From positions 8,184,001 through 8,248,000 of the forward strand of contig NC_059503.1 in assembly GCF_914767665.1 (NCBI RefSeq): 64,000 nucleotides of DNA. Direction: 5' to 3'. Shown piece after piece: positions 35,170 through 45,600 of the stretch. The position numbers were made by a program, and so were the translations under genes. The notes under the pieces were generated by a model. It was not told where the DNA came from. It was given only the letters and a program-made list of their open reading frames with translations, and made no database searches. This DNA comes from Harmonia axyridis (taxonomy: Eukaryota; Arthropoda; Insecta; Coleoptera; Coccinellidae). The stretch's first letter is position 1, and every line of letters starts with the position of its first letter.

Positions 35170-35361
35170 CAGTGGCGTACCCAGACATAAACCTTGGGGG
35201 GATAAAGAAAAAAGAATTTCAAATTTTCCTTCTTTTGAAGAAGTTTTCCAAAGAATTTTGCTTACTCATAATAAGATTGTGATATATAAGGTTGTTACAT
35301 ATAATGGATATTCCTTCTGGGGGGTATATCCCTCTTATCCCTCCCCTTGGGTACGCCACTG
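35170..35361. mobile_element. 192 bp hAT-type MITE with 8 bp target duplication
   Basis: The ends CAGTGGCGTACCCAG and, inverted, CTTGGGTACGCCACTG are typical of hAT-type MITEs. They are followed inward by CTTGGGGGGATAA and TTATCCCTCCCC. Flanking 8-mers TTGCGCAC (35162-35169) and TTTCGCAC (35362-35369) match at 7 of 8 positions. The small size and lack of coding make it non-autonomous. It is unrelated in sequence to the TAATAAACATAG family. Confidence 0.88.
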
Positions 35362-35738
35362 TTTCGCACAAACAGATTCAAATTCATCTCCTTTGTTGAA
35401 TTTATCGAAATTTGTAGTTCGAAAATACAGGATGCCGAATTCCCCATTATAATATTAATTTTGTTATCTCTCTTTTTATTTTAACTGTAACCTGTCTGCT
35501 TTGTGTCCATATTAGTCAAATTATAATTCAAATTTCGTTATCAGTCAAAATTAAAATACCTGAAGAAGTCTGTTTCAAAATTGTAATTTTGATGAAATCA
35601 AGTCTACCATTTTTATTCATAGACGACTGTTGGGCCAATTCAAAGACAATTAGTTTGAATACATTTCTGACAGGTACTCTCTGACAATAATTAATAATAA
35701 GGTCTTTATTTGGCAAATTCTAGGGGCGTAGTCTAGCC

Positions 35739-35859
35739 GATATAATTATGTGACGGTCCTCATTGATAAGGAAGGGACTAAGCCTGCTTAAAATGCAGAT
35801 ATAATTATAATGTGACAGTACCGATTGATAAGAAAAGAACCGAGTCTGCTTAAGATACA
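35739..35859. repeat. Two-unit tandem duplication (about 60 bp unit)
   Basis: Unit 1 (35739-35797) and unit 2 (35798-35859) share GATATAATTA, TGTGAC, ATTGATAAG and CTGCTTAA in the same order, with roughly a fifth of bases changed. No function is apparent. Confidence 0.6.
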
Positions 35860-36103
35860 TTTCATAATAGAATATCGTTTTACTGGATTTTGAAAGAATT
35901 CACCTGTTAATTTTTTTCTCAGAATTCAGAATTGGTTTGAAGTATTCTGAAATCGTTGATGAAGGCCCACTTTCTATTATTCTAGCAAATACAGACCACA
36001 AAATATTAAACAAATCCAGTGTTCTGATCCAACCCTATGCAACAAGCTTGCTGTTTTCGGTCCGAAAAAGTTACTTTTCTTTATTTATTTTATAGATTTA
36101 TGG

Positions 36104-36668
36104 ATTTACTTTATAGATAGAGGAAGTATACGCGATTTTTACATGTCCCCAACATGGTTAGATTACGTTGTCGGATTGTGATATATTTTCAAATCCACAA
36201 TTTCACTATATCATTATGAATGTAAATTATATTGGATGAAATATATTTATTTGAGTGATTATGAATTAAATATGCAAATTTGAATATTTGGAATCCGATA
36301 TTTTTCCTAATTGTCGAATTAATAGTATGCAGAATATTGCTTTTTTTCTGTATCTACCTGCTGAAATCCAAGGTTTGGCAACTTTTGCTTTCCTAGTGTC
36401 ATCCGTTGTTTCACGTCGTTTGGCGCGCTTGAAGTTTGTTTTCTGTATTTCTGATATATTTGGCTATTCATCTCAATATATTTTGAATTAATATGAAACG
36501 TTGATTCAATAAGATACATAAGAAGTGCGTTCTTTGTGGAGAAACTCGCGAATTGATTGAAATATCGTATCAATGATATGTTTTCATTTCCGTGCGCTTC
36601 ATGTCAAATTTGATAGTTGCTTACTGAGAATAACATATGCTCTCTCTATCTATGTTTATTACTCCGAG
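36104..36668 (+). mobile_element. hAT-like MITE family, copy 4
   Basis: Collinear with copy 1: ATAGATAGAGGAAGTATACG, then CATGTCCCCAACATGG, a long AT-rich body, then TATCTATGTTTATTACTCCG. The outermost left terminus is decayed, and about 20 bp including the right subterminal CATGTTGGGGAC is deleted near 36617. Confidence 0.75.
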
Positions 36669-37629
36669 ATTCAAACGATTTATGTTATAAACTCTCGAAT
36701 TTTCAAATAACCCAGACATAACAATTACACACAAATAAACGATGTCACCATAAGTGACATTCCAGAACCATAGACTCATTCTTCTTACGTAATATGTCGA
36801 TGTCCTAACCCGCGGCTTGGAAAACGTTCTGCGGATAGATCACAAAGTGTTTTCCCGTTAAAAAAAACCACCGGAATCAATTCTACGCAGCACCTGATAA
36901 TTTAACGTCGCAGAGAGCCTGGGTAAAAACGTTCAATTCATTAGCGCAAAAACCCGATCCGTAAAATAAATCCACTTAGCGATAATTCACACGGCGAACG
37001 CCAGGATGCGTTACCGTCGCGCCAGCAGATTTATCGTCCGGGGCATTCAATTTACGGCCAATTTGTGTCTGGGTGTGTAGAGGGCCATGCAGGAACTAAT
37101 AGCCCCTCCAAATGGTAAGGTCTAACACATCGTGTGAAGGACCACTTGACTCCTGTAAATCTTAATCTGGATGGGGAGGAGGGGGGACTCTAATTCGATT
37201 GCAATTTTTGTGCCGATGCCAGTTCCTGGTTCCATTCCGGGAATGAGTTGGCCCTGTGGATCCCGAAGGAAGTACTTCGTTGATTAATTTCATGGAGATT
37301 GATGATGGTCCATGGAAGGAAGGAGCTGCCACTGCGTTGGCTCGAAGAAAAGACGGGTGCGAAACTATTTAGATGATTATACAGGGTGTACAGCTGAGTG
37401 TACTGTCTACAGATTGAGTTGTACAAGAGTGGATGATTATCAGAAATTGCCAGGATTCGAATTAAAGAGTTTTGTCATGTCTTTATTCGTCCCATTTTCA
37501 TTTTAAATTCAGGATTTCCCAAATAGTAATTTTTGAATAGCCCGCTATCTGGACAGCTGTCACTTTTCAAGCTGTCATTTTTTGACAATTGACTAAGAAG
37601 ATGTATAGAAAACCTGGTGTGTACTTATA
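36669..37629. other. No gene recognised; GC-balanced block 36800-37110
   Basis: About 36800-37110 is GC- and CpG-richer than its surroundings with no repeat homology noticed, and it could be conserved non-coding DNA. An ACAGGGTGTACAG motif lies at about 37382. GAATAGCCCGCTATCTGG at about 37538 resembles GAATGGCCCGCTATCGAA at about 38647, a possible shared mariner-type terminus. Confidence 0.3.
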
Positions 37630-38568
37630 ACGGGTGTTTTTTTTCGAGGTATATAACTTTAAGTTGGCATTGCTGTTCAATATGGCAACCGATTTAACAG
37701 CTGTCAAGTGATTTATTCTCAGTTTGGTTTGGCAATTCATCATGAATCGATTCACGCCTGCATAGCGCTTGCAAATAGTGCAATTTTATTTCGAAAATAA
37801 TGGTTCTGTGCGGAATACGTATCGCGCACTACGTCCATTTTATTTTGTTTAGCGATGAAGCGCACTTCTGGTTAAATGGCTACGTCATCAAACAAAACTG
37901 CCGCATTTGGAGTGAAGCTTATCCTCAAGTGTATGTCGAAACACCGATACATCCAGAAAAACTGACTGTTTGGTCCGCTTTATGGGCTGGTGGAATCATT
38001 GGTCCGTACTTCTTCAAAAACGATGATGGCCAGAAAGTTACAGTCAATGGTGATCGGTATAGAGCCATGATTACTAACTTTTTCATTCCTGCATTGATTA
38101 ACCATGATGTCCAGGAGATGTGGTTCCAACAAGACGTCGCAACATGTCACACAGCTCGTGCCACAATCGATTTATTGAAAGACACGTTTGGTGACCGCCT
38201 AATTTCACGTTTTGGACCTGTGAATTGGGCTCCAAGAATTCGTGATTTAACACCGCTAGACTACTTTCTGTGGGGCTATTTAAAGTCATTGGTCTATGCG
38301 GATAAGCCACAAACCCTTGACCATTTGAAAGACAACATTTGCCGTGTAATTGCCGATACACGGCCACAAATGTTGGAAAAAGTCATCGAAAATTGGACTT
38401 CCAGATTGGACTACATCCGAGTCAGCCGTGGCAGTCATATGCCAGAAATCATATTTAAAATGTAATGCCACAAGATTATCTTGCGGATAAATAAAATTCA
38501 TGTCAATCGAATAATCCATCGTTGTTTTATTGCAATTTAAAGTTCTATAGCTCTAAAATAACACCCTT
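37630..38568 (+). mobile_element. Deleted DD41D mariner, copy C, longest transposase frame
   Basis: Flanked by TA (37628-37629, 38569-38570), with ends ACGGGTGTTTTTTTTCGAGG and CTCTAAAATAACACCCTT. The N-terminal start (37743) has an in-frame TAG after MNRFTPA. After RNTYRALRP the sequence jumps to TTTTATTTTGTTTAGCG, exactly as in copy D. From there the catalytic half is uninterrupted to the stop at 38465: FSDEAHFWLNGYV, WFQQDVATCHTA, then TPLDYFLWGYLKS and SRGSHMPEIIFKM. Between the second Asp and the Asp of PLDYFLW there are 41 residues, that is DD41D spacing, known for the rosa-type basal mariner lineage. It lacks the DNA-binding domain, so it is non-autonomous. Confidence 0.9.
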
Positions 38569-38715
38569 TATAAGCAAAGCCATTCTTCAACAGGCAGTCG
38601 AATATCATCTTTCGATATACCTCGAAAATTAAAGGTTTCACTTTGAATGGCCCGCTATCGAAGCAATCTTTGACAAGTAAAGTTTATAGCCTTCAGTTGT
38701 CAAAGATTACTAAAA

Positions 38716-39020
38716 ATGAAACGATACACACTTCAACAAAGCTGTAAAATTGTTAAAATTCACTACAAAAATGGTGAAAATTTTGAATTCACTGCTGTCA
38801 AAAGTAAAGAACTTTTGGTTCGTCATGAAGCGCCTTCTCAGGCGCAATAGTGAAACAGGTGGAAAAATTTGAGCTGTTGGCATAAGTTAGTGATGTGAAG
38901 AATCGAAACTGTGTGTGTCGCTGAAGAACAACTGGTGTTGACGAAAACACAGCTTTGTCGATTCCCCGTTGATCTTGAAAAACCTTTCAATATAGAATTC
39001 AAAAACTAATTATTACGGTC
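38716..39020 (+). mobile_element. N-terminal relic of a second mariner subfamily
   Basis: From an ATG at 38716 the frame reads MKRYTLQQSCKIVKIHYKNG, a mariner-type N-terminus. Frameshifted continuations follow: IVKQVEKFELL, then VSDVKNRNCVCR and VDENTALSIPR, the linker and second helix-turn-helix of DD41D-like elements. This is the part missing from copies A-E, but the sequence is clearly different from theirs at the N-terminus. Probably from the same older family as the relics at 3.7, 18.2 and 44.8 kb. Confidence 0.6.
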
Positions 39021-39029
39021 ACCTTGTGA

Positions 39030-40040
39030 AAAGATTCATCATATAAACTCTGCACTTGCATATTCATAACTGTGGTTGATTATCATAAAAAAAAAAAATA
39101 AGAGGGTAGTCATAACCATCCAAAAGATGAAAGAGCGAGGAGAAAGGTGGCTACATCGAGAAGGAAAGCTTACGCAAGGAGAGAGAGCAAGCCTCATAGG
39201 GGCACCTATTCAGATAAAATACTAGAAACAATCCAAACTTGCTTGCAACGAATTTCAGTAATGGCTTTGGCTACAATACATCTTCATTTATGTCTAAGAT
39301 TGAAGCAAAGTTATTGCTCAAGTTTTAACGCGCTAGCAAAGGCGATTGCGATGGTTTAAGTTTTAAGTTCGGAGCTTTTAACCCCATCTGATAGGGGAGT
39401 TTGGGGTGAGTTTTGGACAATTTGTCATTCCCATCCAGACCGTATATGAAGTAATAAAAATTCATTTTCTTTTATTTCTGATTATTATTCTCCAATTGTT
39501 TGCAGGGAGGTACTCGTGTATATTTATTTGTATTCTAAAATTCAGAATGATGATGATGTGATCAATTGAAGAAAATTCACAATTGTAGTATTTCAGAATT
39601 ACTAAATTATTGCTTAGTAAAATCATTCCACAGAAATCATTATTTGTAATAATATAAACCTTGAAATTTATTATGAGAAAACTTCTAATGCTACGACGTA
39701 TATAACTTTTACTACCTAATTGAAGTATTTGTAGTTGCCTGATGTTGAAGAAAGAAGGTTCCTGTAAAAGAATACCAATTAAGATCTAGTTGAAATGTTC
39801 ATTAATGGATGGCGCTATCCCAACACAAATGATTCAATCTGAATCTTTGAATTATAAAAAAACATTCAGTGATTATTTTCGTTATTTCAAGATGTTCATT
39901 ATTGTCTTTAAAAAATCTTTTTCTGACTTTCAACTTGTTATGAAGTATAAAATGTTATGCTTTTAGTGTCACTTTGACAACTAGATGACAGATGACTTGA
40001 TTTTCACAAAGCGGGTGTTTATTAAACATTTTCCATAAAT
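39030..40040. other. No gene recognised; DNAJC8 upstream region
   Basis: Non-coding sequence leading into DNAJC8. The 39147-39359 frame is unidentified. No TATA box is obvious close to the DNAJC8 start. Confidence 0.35.
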
Positions 40041-40047
40041 ACGAATT

Positions 40048-41104
40048 ATGGAGGCAAATTCTTCGAAAAAAAAAGATGGGGAAACACGATTCGAGACATT
40101 CTACACCGAGGTAAGTAAATCGAATACGTTGTTTAATCCATCTTTATCAATTTGATTTAGGTTAAAGAAATTGAAAAACGAGATTCAGTATTGACATCAA
40201 AACAACAAATAGATCGTCTTTTGAGGCCTGGATCAACATATCTTAATTTAAACCCATTCGAGGTCTTACAAATTGACCCTGATTTGCCTATCGACGAAGT
40301 TAAGAAAAAATACCGAAGGTTATCTATTTTAGTGCATCCTGATAAAAATCAAGATGACGCCGATAGAGCTCAGCAAGCCTTCGAAGCTGTCAACAAAGCC
40401 TGGAAGGTTCTCGAAAACGAAGTCACAAGGAAGAAGTGCATGGATGTTATCGAAGAGGCTAAGGGCAGAACCGATATAATGGTGAGTTTCGTTAACATGG
40501 TACACAGATAATTAGCTCCAATACGATCAAAGAATTAGCCACTCAAAGCATCTTAATTCCCATAGCACTTTCTATCTGTCCTTTTCATAAAAGTTTTATT
40601 AGTATACCGCTTTATTTTGAATAAGGCAGACACCAATATATTTTTACTCAATTTCCTTAGCTCGCAGAGAAACGGAAAAAGGCTAAAAAAGAAGGCAAAG
40701 ACAAAATACCCGAAGATGATCCAGAGAACTATAGGCATGCCATTTATGTATTGACAATGAAATTATTTGCTGATATGGAAAGGAAAAGGAGGGATTTAGC
40801 AGAAAGGGATCAAGAAGAACGGAAACGGAAAAGAGAAGCTGAAATTGAAGAGGAAGAATTGAATAAGGCTCAAAAAGAATGGCAAAAGAATTTTGAGGTA
40901 GGTTTATGGCACCTGATTGTACTAATAACAATTTCATCTACTTATGCTATAATTAATGTTTTATATAATTTTGCACAGGAATCAAGGCAAAATCGGGTAG
41001 ATAGTTGGCAGTCCTTCCAAGCAAATACAAAATCGAAAGCTAAGAAGTCCAGTAAGAAGATAAAGATGTTCCGACCACCACAAAACAAACCAGAGTCCAG
41101 ATAA
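40048..41104 (+). CDS. DNAJC8: DnaJ homolog subfamily C member 8 (splicing-associated J-protein)
   Basis: Four exons: 40048-40110, 40161-40481, 40661-40897 and 40979-41104. They are joined by short phase 0 introns (50, 179 and 81 bp) with GTAAGT, GTGAGT and GTAGGT donors and TAG/TAG/CAG acceptors. They encode 248 residues, near the 253 of human DNAJC8. The J domain occupies about residues 52-115 (NPFEVLQIDPDLPIDEVKKK) with the HPD motif at 80-82 (ILVHPDKNQ), needed to stimulate Hsp70. The C-terminal half is a highly charged coiled coil (ERKRRDLAERDQEERKRKRE) ending in a Lys/Ser-rich tail, as in the family (SPF31), which associates with spliceosomes and SR-protein kinases in the nucleus. The start ATG is the first in a frame with a good A at -3. 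An ATTAAA at 41300-41305 may be the poly(A) signal. Convergent with the bitesize gene. Confidence 0.95.
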
Positions 41105-42623
41105 TTTAAGATCAACAAAAAAATAAGGTGAACAAATCCGTCTAAGAGATTATTTGCAGAAATTCAAAATCTTGCCTGGTCTGTCATGATTTTGTAATAT
41201 TCCTACTGAAATTTTTGAGTAGTGTATTATAGTCGATAAGGAATTTTGTATTTTCATAAGTTTCATCCCCTACATATTGTGTTACAAAAAACATTGAACA
41301 TTAAATATTTTGTTTCCAAACTGTCGTAATTATCATTCATCAATTCATCTATCTTTTACATGTGCCTGGCTCTCGCCATCTAATCATCAAACAAGTATAT
41401 TGAGACTTTTTCAAAACAATTCCAATTCATTTCAACAATTTACACCATACAAAAACTTTCATATATATCTTTCTTCAAACTCTATCAAATCTTTGAATGT
41501 AACTTGGTTTTGGAGCGCCAAAATGGGACCCGAGGAAAAGGTAGATATCTCGGTTTAACAACCATTTTGGAACTCTGCCGTAATTACCATTTTCAATGAG
41601 AATCATTGGGATCATCCCATTTAAATAGCTCTGATTCACAATTTTTTTTTATCATTATTTTCTTCATTGACCTGATTATTATATCAAATGACCAGTTGTA
41701 TTTTATTTGTTCAAAAACCAGAATCTGATAAATAAGAAGATAGATTTGAGTTCTGCTCAAATATGTCTCATATATCTTTACAATCATTTAACGATTTATG
41801 GATTAGGAAGACTGAAGATGTCAGACATCGTTGCAGGGCATCTACTTAATTAACATCATAGAATAAAAATGCTATCCATAGTGGAAGAATTAATAAGCAG
41901 GTTTCTTCTTGCACTTTTCATAATACAAAAATCAAAATGACGATAACAAGAGAGATTTCAAATCTTTATTGCAGGCAATGTATTCAATTCAAATGAAAAA
42001 AATTGAAATCCATAAAATTGTTAACATTAATCATATAATATTTATTAGTTGGAAAGGAAGCTCCATTTGAACACTTAAATCTAAATGGATAGAAATCATT
42101 TATTTATTAAAAACACTCAACATTCTTTATATATGAAAATATTCTTGGTTCATAAGAAAAAACATTAGCCAATTTTGGCATACATACAAGTACTAGTAAA
42201 AAATTACTTACATTTTAAAATATTGCGGTTCTTAAACCCATGTACATATTGGATTACAATAAATACAGGGTGCCACGATATCACAGCATGATCAAGCAAG
42301 GCGCCTCTATTAATGATTTCAATTAAATATCTAGGAATAAACAACAAAATATACTGAAAATTTCTTAAGAGACTATAGAATAGAACAAAGACAATATAAC
42401 ACAAAACATATACAAAGAGAAAGATTCTAAATCAGAATAAAACTTTCAACAAGCTCAGAACGCGAATAAATATAACAAACAAAAGAAGTTCTCAAAAATA
42501 AATATAATAATTTGGAAGCTCTCTGCTTGAACAAACCATACTAGGGCACCGTCCGTATACATAATATAACAGGAGAATAATTACATGGAAAAGAAGAAAA
42601 TAGGAATATTTGTCATGTTCTTT
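41105..42623. other. 3' UTRs and intergenic DNA between convergent genes
   Basis: Holds the 3' end of DNAJC8 (plus) and of bitesize (minus). On the minus strand AATAAA lies at 42099-42104, about 520 bp past the bitesize stop. An ACAGGGTGCC motif at about 42266 resembles a single end of the ACAGGG-type repeats. No other gene recognised. Confidence 0.45.
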
Positions 42624-45600
42624 CTACGATATGCGGGAGTCGAGAGAGGGGCGGAGAGACAAGCAGCCCTCAACCCAGAAGTTCGGTCGTTCTAACATGC
42701 TCTTCCAAAGGGTCAGCTCTTTGCCAGTTGCATCCATCCATTCCACAGGTTTACCATAGTGTTTGCCTAAAAATCAGCCAATGAAAGTATGGTTCTCTAT
42801 TGGGTTTAGTTATTTATTTACCAGTTCTCAAGCAACTCAAGCTAAATTGCTGACGATTTCGGAATTTTTCTGGATAAAAGCATAAGACAAATAAGGAAAT
42901 AACTTCAATTTTATGAAATAATTCGAGTTCTGTGGTGACTCGGTATTGTACTCAAAAGCTGAAGTAACCACACTCTTAACTAGGGAATTTTTAATTGGTG
43001 TTTGACTACGAAATATTTATCATCAGAAACTAAGCCATACTGACAAAATTACAAAAAAAAAGTGCAAATTGTTTAGGGTGCTACCAAACGCCACCAAAAA
43101 AAAGCTAAAAAGTTGGTGCCACCTCCAGTAATTCTGAGCTACCCTATAACTTTTACCTGTCTATCCTTCAACCCTCTATTTGGCAAAGTGCCTGAACGGT
43201 AGATTTTTAATAGAGTGGGCAAATTATTCTTTTATGACCCATATGCTCCTTGCATCTAATGAGTCCTAGTAGTCTGTAGGTAATACGTATACTTTTCACC
43301 ATGCAAACTTATTTCTTATGTACTCTAAGTGTTTGGAATTTGAGCAAGTGTTGCCTAAATCTTTTCAGTCTTTTTTGTGACAAGAGTGTTGTTACTTAAT
43401 ATTTCGTATGACCAAAATGGATTATCATTTTAGATGAAGATCAATCTACAATTAAACGACCATGATGACTTTAATCAATGAGATATTGCCACACCAACAT
43501 CTTCAGCATTGAAAAACGATTGGAATGTTGTGAAACTCTACGCACAAATCGTCAGCAAAATCCTTGGCCATGAGTTAAATGAAAAATGTTGTTAGGCGGA
43601 AATTTCCCAAAATACTTACCAGTACCCAGGGAAAACCTGACCCCTCCAAGAAACTCGTTACTAGCAAGCCTGTCGTGATCCCAGAGGGTAAGTTCCAAGC
43701 ACCTCTCGGCCAATTCTTGCAACGTGACGTCTTCATAGATGAACGTGTGATTCCATACTGGGTTTACGGTTTTCTTCACAACATGAGTTTTCTGTTTCGA
43801 GTTCCTTCCTTTGTCCGGCAAGAGATAACTGCAAGAGACATGATGTTAGGTTAGGTTGTAAAGATACACATAAAAATTAATCTTAGGTAGGAGAGTTCTT
43901 GGTACCACCTCTGCGTATGGATCCGTAGGATCTTGTGCTTGTTAGGAGAATCGATAGGTTTTTTTATGCTTTGTAAACTTTGTTACGCTTCTCTGAATGA
44001 AATCGTGGACATAATTGACAATCAGTTGAGGCTCTATAAGCCATGAGAAAGAGGTTTGGTAGGTTTTAGACGTACCTTTTACAGAATGGATCCGAAGTAC
44101 CATTGGCTTTGTAGGCAGTCAAATACTTAGCTTCTTTCACCAACACATGAAGAGTTCCCCTGGACCTTTTACCCTTCTTTTGTACCGTCATATCTGGTGG
44201 CACGAATTTCAGACATACAATTATATCTCCTTTGAAAGATATCGTGTCATCAAACGGCTCAGTCTGCAAGATAAATATTGAATTAATTAAATTTATCAAG
44301 TAGAAGAAAAGCTAAATTGTTCCCAACTTGGGGGTACAAAAGTATTGGAATTGTTACTTGGATTTCAAGCAAAAAGGACTAAAGAACATGAGTTTGCAAG
44401 GTTATCGATTCAAAAATATGATTTAGTTTGGATGCTTTCAGTTTTTTCTTCATCTATTTTTTTCATAGCATCCGTGGAAAATTGGCAAAGATATCATACA
44501 CTTAGCACACTACGGTTTACATCATATGACAGAATCATCCATCTTTTCGTCTACATATCTGTTTGAATTTATTCAAATATTCTAGAGCGTTATGATTTTT
44601 ATTGAAAATTTTAATTTTCTTGGAAGCTTAGAGAATACTGTTCAATTTTCAACAAGTTTTCAAATCAAATATACATCCTTTTTTACATTTTTTGAACCAC
44701 AGGAAAGTTCTTGTAGAAAGAATAGGACATTGATTAGACAAAGTGGAATATTTATTTTCAACACGATGGCTTTACGTGCCACACAAGAAAGTTTTTCTGG
44801 TTGTGTTATTTATGTAAAAGATGATCAACATTGGGCATTGGCCACAGAAATCTTCTGATTTAACACATTTATATTTTTTTCTTTGGGATCACATGAAAAA
44901 TAAGGTCTATGTAATGCTTCACAATCGATTCAAGATGGAATTCGTGAATTTATCGAGGACATACAGCAACAAATGTGCGCATGGGTCATGAAAAGGATAT
45001 GGTGCGGTAATCGTAGAATCCTTTACTCACCCTCTCCTGTAGATTGTACCACACAGGGGCCGGATCATCGAACACTTTATTCTCTAAAGTCATCATGACC
45101 TCCCCTAAAAAGTCGTTCCTCCCGAACATGTCAGAATGCCAGACGGTGAGCCACAAGGTGCGGGTCTCCAAGCCGTTCAGAGAAATTTGGAACTTGAGGG
45201 TCTCATCGAACACCGGGTTCAGCGTGTGCTTCTTCACCTTCGTTTTCCTCTTGCCGCTCTTCGATTTGTCGGGTAACAGGTACACCTGCGATAAAAAAAA
45301 ATTAGGATTTTTCGAAAAGGTTTCGTAGAGTAAGACACCCACCTTTACGTAAGGATCGGACCTGTTCCTCTTGGCGTCGACTGGAGCCAGATCTTTGCAT
45401 TGTTTCACGTGGATCTCCAAGGCACCTGCCTTGTAGTTATACTGGAGGCCAAATTCTACTTGACCCTTAACGGCTACTGTGCCATATCGACCTTCTCCTG
45501 CTCCGGAATACACGCTGGCCATAGAATCCGACCGTAACTGAAGAAAAACAACAGTAAACCATAAGATCTAGAATATTTCCGGCCCAAGGGTGGAGCTCTG

